A stretch of DNA of 64,000 nt, from the NCBI GenBank assembly GCA_902778275.1, contig CACYXE010000006.1, positions 23,282-87,281 of the forward strand, written 5' to 3'. Under the pieces are notes generated by a model, which saw only the letters and a program-made list of their open reading frames with translations, was not told where the DNA came from and did no database searches. Position 1 is the first letter of the stretch; each line of letters begins with the position of its first letter. This stretch comes from Oscillospiraceae bacterium (lineage in GTDB: Bacteria; Bacillota; Clostridia; Oscillospirales; Oscillospiraceae). Position numbers and translations under genes: made by a program. Of this stretch, positions 7,361 through 15,155 are shown in pieces.

Positions 7361-8698
7361 ATGAAAAAGTTACTTGCATTGCTGCTGGCGCTGGTCATGG
7401 TCGTGGCCCTGGCCGCCTGCGGTGTGACCACGGAGAATGCCGCGGCTCCCGCTGCCAGCTCCAGCGAAGAGAAGACTGAGGCGGCCCCTGCTGCGGGCGG
7501 CATCACTCTGTTCAACGGCAAGATTGAGATCGCCGATGCCCTCAACCATGCTGCCGAGGTCTATGAGGCCGCTACCGGCAAGCATGTCGAGGTCAACTCC
7601 GTCGGCGGCGGCGTCGACCTTCAGTCCGAGCTGAAGCAGCGCTACCAGGCCGGCAACATGCCCGACATCTTCACCTGCGAAGGCACCCCCGACTTCTCCA
7701 ACTGGACCGACAATGAGATGCTCGTCGTCGATTTGTCCGACCAGCCCTGGGTTTCTGACACTGAGGCTGAATTCGTCTATGAGCCCACCGGAGCGGTCAT
7801 CGGCTTCCCCTACACCACCGAGGCCATCGGCCTTGCCTACAACAAGAGCATCCTGGATGCTGCCGGCATTGACCCCGCCTCCATCACCGGACCCGAGTCC
7901 ATGAAGGCCGCCTTTGAGAAGATCGACGGCATGAAGGACGAGCTGGGCATCACCGCCGTCATCGGCTGGTGCGCCAACGCCAAGGAACTGTACTGGTCCA
8001 CCGGTAACCACATGTTCTGCAACTATCTGGACGCCGGTCTCGCCCGTAACGATTCCACCTATTTCGACCTCATGATGGATGAGGGCAAGCTGGATCTGGA
8101 CCGCTTCACTCCCTTTGCCGAGATGGTCGGTATGTTCAACCAGTACTCCGACCCCGCTCTGCTGGTCTCCGGCAACTATGACCTGCAGGTCTCCGGCTTT
8201 GCCTCCGGCAAGTACGCCTTCGTGACCCAGGGCTCCTGGATCGGCGCTTCCCTGACCGGTCAGTATAAGGAGCTGTACGATGCGGCCGGCAACTTTGAGT
8301 GCGGCATGATCCCCTATGCCTTTATCGAAGGCATCGACACCATTCTGACCAATCCTCCCTCCCACTGGGCTGTCTACAAAAACGGCAACGTGGCTGAGGC
8401 TGAGGAGTTCCTGAACTGGCTCGCCGGTCCCGACGGCCAGCAGATCATGGTGCAGGAAGCCGGTCTGAACAGCCCGTTCAAGAGCTGCACTGTTGTGGCC
8501 AACGACCCCTTCGCGCCCACCGTTGCTGACTTCACCGCGCGCGGCAAGACCTCTTCCTGGCACTTCCTGGAGCAGCCCGCCAACATGGCTGAAGACTATA
8601 CCGGCGCCATCTTCCAGGATTACGCCATGGGTACCATCAACACCGAAGAGTTCATCCAGGATATGGTCGACACGATCCCCACTGCTGTGGGCAAATAA
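7361..8698 (+). CDS. Sugar ABC transporter substrate-binding lipoprotein
   Basis: 445 residues. A lipoprotein signal (MKKLLALLLALVMVV, lipobox ALAAC with C20) is followed by a low-complexity Ala/Glu linker and then a family-1 extracellular solute-binding fold (LFNGKIEIADALNHAAEVYE..., QRYQAGNMPDIFTCEG, GKYAFVTQGSWIG). It would capture sugars outside the membrane and hand them to the two permeases that follow. The position next to an alpha-glucosidase, a GH65 phosphorylase and beta-phosphoglucomutase points to malto-oligosaccharides, but specificity cannot be read from sequence. GAGG lies before the ATG. Codon use is strongly biased (many GCC, ATC, CTG), as expected for a highly expressed gene. 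Confidence 0.92.
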   Translation: MKKLLALLLALVMVVALAACGVTTENAAAPAASSSEEKTEAAPAAGGITLFNGKIEIADALNHAAEVYEAATGKHVEVNSVGGGVDLQSELKQRYQAGNMPDIFTCEGTPDFSNWTDNEMLVVDLSDQPWVSDTEAEFVYEPTGAVIGFPYTTEAIGLAYNKSILDAAGIDPASITGPESMKAAFEKIDGMKDELGITAVIGWCANAKELYWSTGNHMFCNYLDAGLARNDSTYFDLMMDEGKLDLDRFTPFAEMVGMFNQYSDPALLVSGNYDLQVSGFASGKYAFVTQGSWIGASLTGQYKELYDAAGNFECGMIPYAFIEGIDTILTNPPSHWAVYKNGNVAEAEEFLNWLAGPDGQQIMVQEAGLNSPFKSCTVVANDPFAPTVADFTARGKTSSWHFLEQPANMAEDYTGAIFQDYAMGTINTEEFIQDMVDTIPTAVGK

Positions 8699-8730
8699 TC
8701 TTCCCGGCAATCTGTAATCCCCGTTTTGGC

Positions 8731-8756
8731 AAGGGCGGCGGCAACGCTGCCGCCTT
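8731..8756 (+). terminator. Intercistronic hairpin after the binding-protein gene
   Basis: A strong GC hairpin lies 33 bases after the binding-protein stop and is followed by a weak T tract. Such hairpins in ABC operons usually act as partial terminators or 3' stabilisers that keep binding protein in excess over the permeases. That role is inferred here. Confidence 0.6.
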
Positions 8757-8800
8757 TGTCCCTTTTGAGAGAAAAGCAACGGAAAAGGAGCGTTCTGCAT

Positions 8801-9880
8801 ATGAATGAAAACACCGCAGGCAAGAAAGCCCTGTCGCTGGTGCTCCTGGTTTTGGGCGTCGTCCTGCTGGCGCTCGCCCTGTGGATGGACTTTACAAAAA
8901 CCTATATCGTGATCGATATGGGCGTCAAGGTAGCACTCCGCGGCCTGTTCCTGGTGCTGGGTGCCCTGCTGATCCTGGCGGGGATGTATTTCTTCCCCAC
9001 GGTCATGCACCACCGCACCATCATCAACATACTTTTCCTGTTCCCCCTGCTGTTCACCTTCGCGGTGACGGTCATCATCCCCATGTGTGTGGGTATCTTC
9101 TATTCCTTCACGGACTGGAACGGCGTAGCCTACAGTAAAGTGGTAGGCTTTGAAAACTATTCCGCCATGTTTAAGGACCCGGCCTTTATGTGGTCCCTGC
9201 TGATCACGGTCCTGTTCGTGATCGTGAATATGGTCATGGTGAACCTTGTGGCCTTCCTGCTGGCGCTGCTGTGCACCACCAAACTGAAGGGCGTCGGGTT
9301 CTTCCGGGCTGCCTACTTCCTGCCGAACCTGATCGGCGGCATCGTGCTGGGCTATATCTGGCAGTTCATTTTCTCCAATGTGCTGACCTCGATCATGAAC
9401 TCGCCCCACTCGGCCCTGGCTTCCACGAACACCGCCTTTATTGCCATCATCGTGGTGTATATCTGGCAGTATGCCGGCTACATCATGCTGATCTACATCA
9501 ACGGTCTGGCCACCGTCCCCAAGGACGTGCTGGAGGCCGCGCAGATCGACGGCGCCGACGCCATGAAGACCTTGTTCCAGATCAAGATCCCCATGATCGC
9601 CGCCACCTTCACCATCTGCACCTTCCTGACCCTGACCTCCGCGTTCAAACAGTTCGACGTAAACCTGGCCTTGACCAACGGCGTCGGCACCGTGAGAGGC
9701 TTTATGGGACAGCGCCTGTCCAACGGCACACAGATGATCGCTCTGAACATCTACAACACCGCTTTTGCACGCGACCAGTTCGGTTACGCCCAGGCGAAAG
9801 CCATCCTCTTCTTTATCATCCTGGCCTGCGTCTCGCTTGTGCAGGTGCGTATCTCCAATAAGAGGGAGGTCGAGATGTAA
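8801..9880 (+). CDS. Sugar ABC transporter permease, MalF type
   Basis: 359 residues and about eight hydrophobic segments. The two N-terminal ones (about residues 11-30 and 43-65) precede the usual six-helix permease core. The cytoplasmic EAA loop reads VPKDVLEAAQIDGADAMKTLFQIKIPMI, with the EAAxxDGA core recognised by the ATPase. The ATG at 8801 has AAGGAG 10 bases upstream and was preferred over a more distant in-frame GTG/ATG. It ends overlapping the next permease by one base (TAATG), so the two halves of the channel are translationally coupled. No ATPase gene is in this operon; the MsmK-type ATPase at 14055 is the likely partner. Confidence 0.9.
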   Translation: MNENTAGKKALSLVLLVLGVVLLALALWMDFTKTYIVIDMGVKVALRGLFLVLGALLILAGMYFFPTVMHHRTIINILFLFPLLFTFAVTVIIPMCVGIFYSFTDWNGVAYSKVVGFENYSAMFKDPAFMWSLLITVLFVIVNMVMVNLVAFLLALLCTTKLKGVGFFRAAYFLPNLIGGIVLGYIWQFIFSNVLTSIMNSPHSALASTNTAFIAIIVVYIWQYAGYIMLIYINGLATVPKDVLEAAQIDGADAMKTLFQIKIPMIAATFTICTFLTLTSAFKQFDVNLALTNGVGTVRGFMGQRLSNGTQMIALNIYNTAFARDQFGYAQAKAILFFIILACVSLVQVRISNKREVEM

Positions 9881-10740
9881 TGAAAATGAAAACGTCCCGC
9901 GTGGTCATCCTGATGATCATCGCCGTTATTCTGGCAGCTTATATCTTGTTCCCCTTCTTCCTGGTGGTACTCAACTCCTTTAAGACCCAGAGCGCCATCG
10001 TCTCCAACCCCATCTCCGCCGCGGGCGCCAGCGTCCAGCAGTTCTTGTCCAACGCAAGCTCTGTTATCAACAACAAAAACTTTGTGTTCTGGCATGCCTT
10101 CGGCAGCTCGGCGCTGGTCACCATCATCTCCCTGTTCCTGCTGGCCGTGTTCGGCGGCATGGCCGCCTGGGTCATCTGCCGCAACAAGGCCAAATGGTCT
10201 ACCGTGATCTACATGGTGTTCATCTCCTCCATGATCATCCCCTTCCAAGTGGTCATGCTCCCGCTGATCGCCACCTTCCGCGAAGTGGGCAAATTCGTGG
10301 GTCTGGGCATGAACGGCACTCTGCCGGGCCTGATCTTCGCCTACTGCGGCTTCGGCGGCGCCATGACGGTGTTTATTCTCACCGGCTTCATCAAGGGCAT
10401 CCCCTATGAGCTGGAGGAGGCCGCCGCCATCGACGGCTGCTCTCCCGAGGGCACCTTCTTCCGCATCATCTTCCCGCTGCTCAAGCCCACCATCGTCACC
10501 GTGACGATCCTCAACGGCATGTGGATCTGGAACGACTACCTGCTCCCCTCCATCCTGCTGGGCCAGAACAATCCCAACAAGACCCTGCCCGTTGCGGTGC
10601 AGGCCTTCGTGGGCTCCTTCGTGAAGTCCTGGGATCTGATCCTGACCGCCGCGCTGCTGGCTATGATCCCCATGATCGTGATCTTCCTGATCGCGCAGAA
10701 GCACATCATGGACGGCATGGTCCAGGGCGCCATCAAGTAA
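9880..10740 (+). CDS. Sugar ABC transporter permease, MalG type
   Basis: 286 residues with six predicted membrane helices and the MalG-type EAA loop IPYELEEAAAIDGCSPEGTFFRIIFPL near residues 175-200 (core EEAAAIDGC). The C-terminus ends KHIMDGMVQGAIK, the standard tail of this family. It pairs with the MalF-type permease just upstream to form the translocation pore for the sugar bound by the lipoprotein at 7361. The start overlaps the previous stop by one base. Three stacked hairpins follow, the last being a strong terminator, so the transporter operon ends here. Confidence 0.92.
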   Translation: MKMKTSRVVILMIIAVILAAYILFPFFLVVLNSFKTQSAIVSNPISAAGASVQQFLSNASSVINNKNFVFWHAFGSSALVTIISLFLLAVFGGMAAWVICRNKAKWSTVIYMVFISSMIIPFQVVMLPLIATFREVGKFVGLGMNGTLPGLIFAYCGFGGAMTVFILTGFIKGIPYELEEAAAIDGCSPEGTFFRIIFPLLKPTIVTVTILNGMWIWNDYLLPSILLGQNNPNKTLPVAVQAFVGSFVKSWDLILTAALLAMIPMIVIFLIAQKHIMDGMVQGAIK

Positions 10741-10761
10741 ATCCTTCTCAACACGCAAACA

Positions 10762-10809
10762 CCGGGGTGCCGAGCATGCGGCACCCCGGAAGCTGTCAAC
10801 AGCTTCCGG
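10762..10809 (+). promoter_or_regulatory. Two overlapping, mutually exclusive hairpins
   Basis: Hairpin 1 (10762-10771 with 10780-10789) and hairpin 2 (10786-10795 with 10800-10809) are both perfect 10-bp stems. They share the four bases CCGG at 10786-10789, so they cannot both be fully formed. They lie just after the MalG stop and before a strong terminator. Confidence 0.6.
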
Positions 10810-10810
10810 A

Positions 10811-10898
10811 GCAAAAACGGAAACTTTTTGAAAGTTTCCGTTTTTGTATATCAAACGTGAGGGGGGAATCCCATCCCCCCTCACAGTCCCCCCATGCG
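10811..10898 (-). repeat. Composite hairpin repeat, copy A
   Basis: Reading the minus strand, CGCATGGGG (10898-10890) is followed by a GC hairpin with octamer loop ATGGGATT (arms 10857-10866 and 10875-10884) and then by an A5/T5-flanked hairpin (10813-10845). The same order of parts is found at 37069-37185 on the plus strand. The two copies share CGCATGGGG and GGGGATGGGATTCCCC exactly and diverge elsewhere. Confidence 0.6.
10813..10845 (+). terminator. Terminator of the sugar ABC operon
   Basis: A perfect 15-bp stem (10813-10827 and 10831-10845) with a 3-base loop, flanked by five A and five T. It should work in both directions. Confidence 0.85.
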
Positions 10899-11015
10899 TG
10901 TTTGAAACAGTCGCATCAAGCTCATTTGCTGGCTGCAGATGCCGCCTGTCCGGCACCCGCACTTTTCAACTGCTCCAACAGACGGCCGAAACGGGATTTG
11001 GCCGGAGGTATGTCT

Positions 11016-11825
11016 ATGAAGATGTTTGATCCAAACGGACCCCTGATGATCGCCCTGGGGAAGCTGGCGGATATCGTGATCTGCAACATCATGTTCTGCC
11101 TGTTTTCCCTGCCGGTGTTCACCGTCGGCGCTTCCCTCGCGGCGCTGTTCACCTGCATGCAGCAGCTGATCAGCGACGAGGAGAAGGACGAGGGCCTCAT
11201 TTTCAAGGATTTCTGGCTGGCCTTCAAGCGCAACTTCAAGCAGGCCACCGCTATCTGGCTGATCTGCCTGCTGATCCTGGCCTTCCTCTTCGCCTACTAC
11301 TGGATCACCCGCAGCATGGCCGGTACAGCGGGACGGGTCTATCAGATCACCTTCTACCTGCTGGCCCTGGTCTTCCTGTTTGGCTTCCTGTATCTGTTCC
11401 CCCTGCAGGCCCGCTATGAAAATACCGTGCGCAACACCCTGCGCAACGCCTGGCTGCTGAGCGTGGGGGCCCTGCCCTGGACGCTGCTGAGTCTGGCCGT
11501 CATCATCGCGGCGGTGTATATCAGCTTCTTCATGAATCCGGCCGCTGTTGACCTGGCCACCTACCTCTGGGCGGTCTGCGGCTTCGGGATCGTCGCCTAT
11601 CTGGACAGCTTCTTTTTCCGCAAGGCCTTTCAGAAGATCGACCCGAAGACCGTCAAAGTAAAGTCCCATGTCTCCGCCGGCGCCGTGTTCACCGACGAGG
11701 AGCACCGGGAGCAGGACCTGATGGTCCAGGAGAGCCGCTACTCCGCCCCCGACTGGAACCGCCGGGACGACCTCTTCGGAGACGACAAACCGAAGTCGAC
11801 CGGGGGGAAGAAAAAGCGGCGGTGA
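11016..11825 (+). CDS. DUF624 (YesL-like) membrane protein
   Basis: 269 residues. An N-terminal FDPNGPLMIALGKLADIVICN (core LGKLADIVICN) and about five hydrophobic segments (roughly residues 17-45, 80-100, 110-130, 150-172, 180-200) place it in DUF624, the YesL family. A charged, lysine-rich tail follows (KKKRR). These small membrane proteins are regularly encoded with family-1 sugar binding proteins and permeases in Firmicutes; their role is unknown, with assisting or sensing sugar transport as a guess. The ATG at 11016 has GGAGG 7 bases upstream; the ATG two codons earlier is too close to it. It lies after the ABC terminator, so readthrough or an unseen promoter must drive it. Confidence 0.85.
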   Translation: MKMFDPNGPLMIALGKLADIVICNIMFCLFSLPVFTVGASLAALFTCMQQLISDEEKDEGLIFKDFWLAFKRNFKQATAIWLICLLILAFLFAYYWITRSMAGTAGRVYQITFYLLALVFLFGFLYLFPLQARYENTVRNTLRNAWLLSVGALPWTLLSLAVIIAAVYISFFMNPAAVDLATYLWAVCGFGIVAYLDSFFFRKAFQKIDPKTVKVKSHVSAGAVFTDEEHREQDLMVQESRYSAPDWNRRDDLFGDDKPKSTGGKKKRR

Positions 11826-11863
11826 GCTCAGTTTTCAGTTTTTAGGAGAACGCTTTTGCGCGC

Positions 11864-11901
11864 AAAAAGGAAGGGAAAGCAAGCGCTTTCCCTTCCTTTT
11901 T
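11864..11901. terminator. Bidirectional terminator between DUF624 and BMP genes
   Basis: A perfect 17-bp stem (11864-11880 and 11885-11901) with a 4-base loop; the outer ends are A5 and T5. It lies between convergent genes. Confidence 0.88.
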
Positions 11902-11904
11902 GCT

Positions 11905-13803
11905 TTACTTCAGGCCCTGGATCTCCACCAGTTCCCGGGCGGAGGGTGTCAGCTCCTCCGGGCTGGGGATGGTGCCGTCCACATTGTCCACCAGCCAATC
12001 CATCCGCATGATCTGCTCCGGCGTCAGGATCTCCCCCTCATGGATCCGCAGCGTCCCGCTCTGGTCATAGACCGGTCCGTCAAAGGGGCGAAACCACCCG
12101 CCGATAATATCCTGCCGCAGATGGTTCACCAGCCGCACCGTCTGGGGCGCAAGCTCCGGGCGGAGGCTCACGTCCACCGCGCCGCTGGCCAGGCCCCACC
12201 AGTAGTTGATGGTCTGGCCGGCTTCGCTGGTGCTGTTGAGCTGGGCCCAGGAGCCATCCAGCACAGACTGGATGATCTTGGTATAAAAGCTGCCCCAGTT
12301 CCAATAGGAGAAGGCGATGATGTCCCGCTCCCCGCCGTTGACGAGAAACAGGCCCTTTTCCCGCGCCCGGCTCTCCGGCGGAATGGCGTCCTGTCCGGAC
12401 ACCGCGGTGACTTCGCATTGGGCGAAGCGCTCGTCGATATCCGTGCCGGGGACCGTGGTCCACTGCAGGAAGATCCGCGCCCGGGGATTGACCATCCGCG
12501 CCCCCAGGGCGAAGGCGTTGATGGAAGCGGGCATGCTGTAAATGGGATAATTGCAGAGGTAGCCGATGTGTCCGTTCTCGCTCATGGCCCCGGCAACGAC
12601 GCCGGTCAAAAATTTAGCCTCATACAGCCTGCCGTAGTAGCAGCGCAGGATGGGGTGGCTCACGTTCAGCGAGCAGTTGAGGAATTTGATGTTGGGATAG
12701 GCCCCCGCCGCTGTCAGCGTGGGCGCCAGCAGCTTCGGCGTGGTGGTGAAGACCATGTCATAGCCGTCCTCCGCCAGCTCTTTGATCTTCGCCTCGAAGT
12801 CCTTTCCCAGCATGTTGAAGACGCTCACCGTCTCCACCTTGTCCCCCAGGATCTGTTGGGCGGCGATCCGTCCCTGCTCGTGGTCATAGGTCCAGGAGGA
12901 AGTCTCCGGGTCCTTGTCGTGGAGGAAGGCTGCCTTCAGGCTGTGCAGCGGCGGATGGACCAGGCGGCTGATGATGCCCCGGGGCTGCTCCTCCGCGGCG
13001 GTCATCAGTACGGGGCTGTCGTCCCGGGTCACGCTCTTCAGCTCCGGCCCGATGGCGGTCAGATCGTTTTTCAGCTCCGTGGGACCGCACTGCTGCAGAT
13101 GGGCTGCGCCGAAGACCTGCAGATAGCGCAGCAGCGCCTCGTCCTGGGTCAGGGTCCGGCTCAGCTCCGAGCTCCGGTAGGCCTTGCGAAAACGGATCAC
13201 CCCGGCGTAAAAGCTGCGCTGCCGGTCCTCGTCCCAGGGCGTCCGGTCCTCCCCGCACAGAAGGGTCAGCAGAGCCGGATAGCTGCCCGGTTTCTGCAGC
13301 TGGATATAGTTTGCGCGGGTCACTTTGTAGAAATCCAGGAATTCGTAGTAGGCCACGATCTCCGGCTCGTCGCTGCGGGCCGGCAGGATCCGCCGGGCGT
13401 GGGCGCGCACCGTGGCGGCGCCGAACCAGCGCAGCACGGAGACGCGCTTGTGCCCCTCCACCACGTAAAAGCGGTTAAGATACTCCACCACCACGATGGG
13501 ATCCCGGATCCCCTCCTTCAGATGAGAGGCGGCCAGCGCCGACCACTTGCCGGCAAACTCACTGTTATCCTCCAGCAGCGGATAGAAGGAGGCGGAAAAG
13601 GCCTCCCGCCGGGATGCCGTGCGGGTGCCAACCACCTGTTCGATGTCGATGCGGACCGTTCCCAGATCCGTCTCGTTGAGCCCGCTTACGCGGGGCAGCA
13701 GCTCCTCCAGCGCCGGCAGGTAAGGGTCCTCCTGCCGGGCGAGGCGGGCTTTCACTTCTTTCAGGCCCAGCTTGCGGGCCTGCTGATAGCTGATGTCTGC
13801 CAT
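11905..13803 (-). CDS. Cytoplasmic ParB-like / BMP-family binding-protein fusion
   Basis: 632 residues with no signal peptide or lipobox. About residues 95-140 resemble a ParB/Srx-type domain: RDPIVVVEYLNRFYVVEGHKR (cut: DPIVVVEYLN, then VVEGHKRVSVLRWFG). The C-terminal half, from about residue 320, is a basic membrane protein (BMP/PnrA/Med-like) periplasmic-binding fold: EQGRIAAQQILGDKVETV, ELAEDGYDMVFTTTPKLL, KFLTGVVAGAMSENGHIGYLCNYPIYSMPA (cut). BMP proteins normally are nucleoside- or riboflavin-binding lipoproteins outside the cell. Here the fold should be inside and may be a ligand sensor. The gene is divergent from the ABC ATPase, with a shared palindrome between them. Substrate and role are unknown. 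Confidence 0.78.
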   Translation of the reverse strand: MADISYQQARKLGLKEVKARLARQEDPYLPALEELLPRVSGLNETDLGTVRIDIEQVVGTRTASRREAFSASFYPLLEDNSEFAGKWSALAASHLKEGIRDPIVVVEYLNRFYVVEGHKRVSVLRWFGAATVRAHARRILPARSDEPEIVAYYEFLDFYKVTRANYIQLQKPGSYPALLTLLCGEDRTPWDEDRQRSFYAGVIRFRKAYRSSELSRTLTQDEALLRYLQVFGAAHLQQCGPTELKNDLTAIGPELKSVTRDDSPVLMTAAEEQPRGIISRLVHPPLHSLKAAFLHDKDPETSSWTYDHEQGRIAAQQILGDKVETVSVFNMLGKDFEAKIKELAEDGYDMVFTTTPKLLAPTLTAAGAYPNIKFLNCSLNVSHPILRCYYGRLYEAKFLTGVVAGAMSENGHIGYLCNYPIYSMPASINAFALGARMVNPRARIFLQWTTVPGTDIDERFAQCEVTAVSGQDAIPPESRAREKGLFLVNGGERDIIAFSYWNWGSFYTKIIQSVLDGSWAQLNSTSEAGQTINYWWGLASGAVDVSLRPELAPQTVRLVNHLRQDIIGGWFRPFDGPVYDQSGTLRIHEGEILTPEQIMRMDWLVDNVDGTIPSPEELTPSARELVEIQGLK

Positions 13804-13892
13804 ATATCGGTTCCTTTTTCAGTCAAAAACAAATCAAACCGCGCAGCCGCGCCGCGCCGGGAAGTCTTCCTTCGGCTTCCCTTCGGGGTCTT

Positions 13893-13922
13893 ATTATAAC
13901 ACAGTTTCTCCCGAAAGAGCAA
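13893..13922 (-). promoter_or_regulatory. Promoter of the ParB-BMP gene
   Basis: TTGCTC, 18 bases, TATAAT on the minus strand, about 90 bases upstream of the start. The long leader can form GC-rich hairpins. Confidence 0.7.
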
Positions 13923-13923
13923 G

Positions 13924-13943
13924 TTTTGATCAATAGATCAAAA
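13924..13943. promoter_or_regulatory. Palindromic putative operator between divergent promoters
   Basis: TTTTGATC, 4 bases, GATCAAAA: an exact inverted repeat. It begins 2 bases beyond the -35 box of the ParB-BMP promoter and ends 27 bases before the -35 box of the ATPase promoter. A related half site (ATCAAAA) recurs at about 13956-13962. Position and symmetry suggest a regulator site; the AraC-type protein encoded in the same operon is one candidate. Confidence 0.55.
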
Positions 13944-13970
13944 AATTATCCTTTTATCAAAAAAATAGAC

Positions 13971-13999
13971 TTGTACCGGACCGGGAATCATGCTATTCT
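13971..13999 (+). promoter_or_regulatory. Promoter of the ATPase-AraC operon
   Basis: TTGTAC, 17 bases, TATTCT, about 55 bases upstream of the ATG at 14055. Confidence 0.72.
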
Positions 14000-14054
14000 A
14001 TCCATAGAAATCTTGTGCAAAAACCACTATAAATATAAGCAGGAGGATATCCAT

Positions 14055-15155
14055 ATGGCTTCCATCAGCTTCAGAGACGTAACCAAGATCTACGACGGCG
14101 CCGACAAGCCCGTCGTCCCCAACCTGAACCTGGAGATCGAGGATAAAGAGTTCATCATCCTGGTCGGCCCTTCCGGCTGCGGCAAGTCCACCACGCTGCG
14201 TATGATCGCCGGTCTGGAATCCATCTCCAGCGGTGAGCTGTACATCGGCGACCGCCTGGTCAACCAGGTCCCCCCGAAAGACCGTGACATCGCCATGGTG
14301 TTCCAGAACTACGCCCTGTATCCCCACATGAGCGTGTACAAGAACATCGCCTTCGGTCTGACTCTCCGCAACGTCCCCAAGGACGAGATCGACAAGCGCG
14401 TACACGAAGCCGCCCGGATCCTGGATCTGGAGCATCTGCTGGAGCGCAAGCCCAAGGCCCTCTCCGGCGGCCAGAGACAGCGTGTGGCCCTGGGCCGCGC
14501 CATGGTCCGCAACCCGGCCGTCTTCCTTCTGGACGAGCCGCTGTCCAACCTGGACGCAAAGCTCCGTACCTCCATGCGCAGTGAGATCGCCCGCCTGCAC
14601 CGCCGTCTGGACACCACCTTCGTCTACGTCACCCACGACCAGACCGAAGCCATGACCATGGGCGACCGGATCGTCGTCATGAAGGACGGCATCATCCAGC
14701 AGTTCGATACCCCGAAGGTGCTCTATGACACGCCGTGCAACCTCTTTGTAGCCGGCTTCATCGGCTCCCCCCAGATGAACTTCCTGGACGTGAACATCGT
14801 CGCGGAAGACGGCAAGCTCTTCGCCGTGCTGGGTGAGGACAAGCTGGAGATCCCCGCTTTCAAGCATGATGCTCTGGCTCCCTATGTGGGCAAGACCGTG
14901 ATCCTGGGCGTCCGCCCGGAGAACTTCCTGGCCTTCGACAAGCTGAACGAGGGCAACGGCCTGTCCTCCAAGGTGGACTTCTGCGAGCTGCTGGGCGCCG
15001 AGACCAACCTGTACGTCTATGTGGGCGACCAGAAGGTCATCGTCCGCATGCCTTCCTCTGTGGAGAATCCCACCGAGGAGTTCATCAAGGTCCCCGTGGA
15101 CATGGACAAGGCCCACTTCTTCGACAAGGAGACCGAACTGGCCATCTGCCATTGA
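14055..15155 (+). CDS. msmK: Sugar ABC transporter ATPase, MsmK/UgpC type
   Basis: 366 residues. Walker A GPSGCGKST (38-46), the ABC signature LSGGQRQR (136-143), Walker B VFLLDEP (156-162) and the H-loop in VTHDQTEAMTMGDR are all present, followed by the C-terminal TOBE-like regulatory domain (GVRPEN). In Firmicutes one MsmK-type ATPase commonly energises several sugar importers. This one is the only sugar ATPase in the window and could serve both the maltose permeases (8801-10740) and the xylose-locus permease (63140). AGGAGG lies 8 bases before the ATG; an upstream in-frame start was rejected. Its stop overlaps the next ATG (TGATG). Confidence 0.93.
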   Translation: MASISFRDVTKIYDGADKPVVPNLNLEIEDKEFIILVGPSGCGKSTTLRMIAGLESISSGELYIGDRLVNQVPPKDRDIAMVFQNYALYPHMSVYKNIAFGLTLRNVPKDEIDKRVHEAARILDLEHLLERKPKALSGGQRQRVALGRAMVRNPAVFLLDEPLSNLDAKLRTSMRSEIARLHRRLDTTFVYVTHDQTEAMTMGDRIVVMKDGIIQQFDTPKVLYDTPCNLFVAGFIGSPQMNFLDVNIVAEDGKLFAVLGEDKLEIPAFKHDALAPYVGKTVILGVRPENFLAFDKLNEGNGLSSKVDFCELLGAETNLYVYVGDQKVIVRMPSSVENPTEEFIKVPVDMDKAHFFDKETELAICH

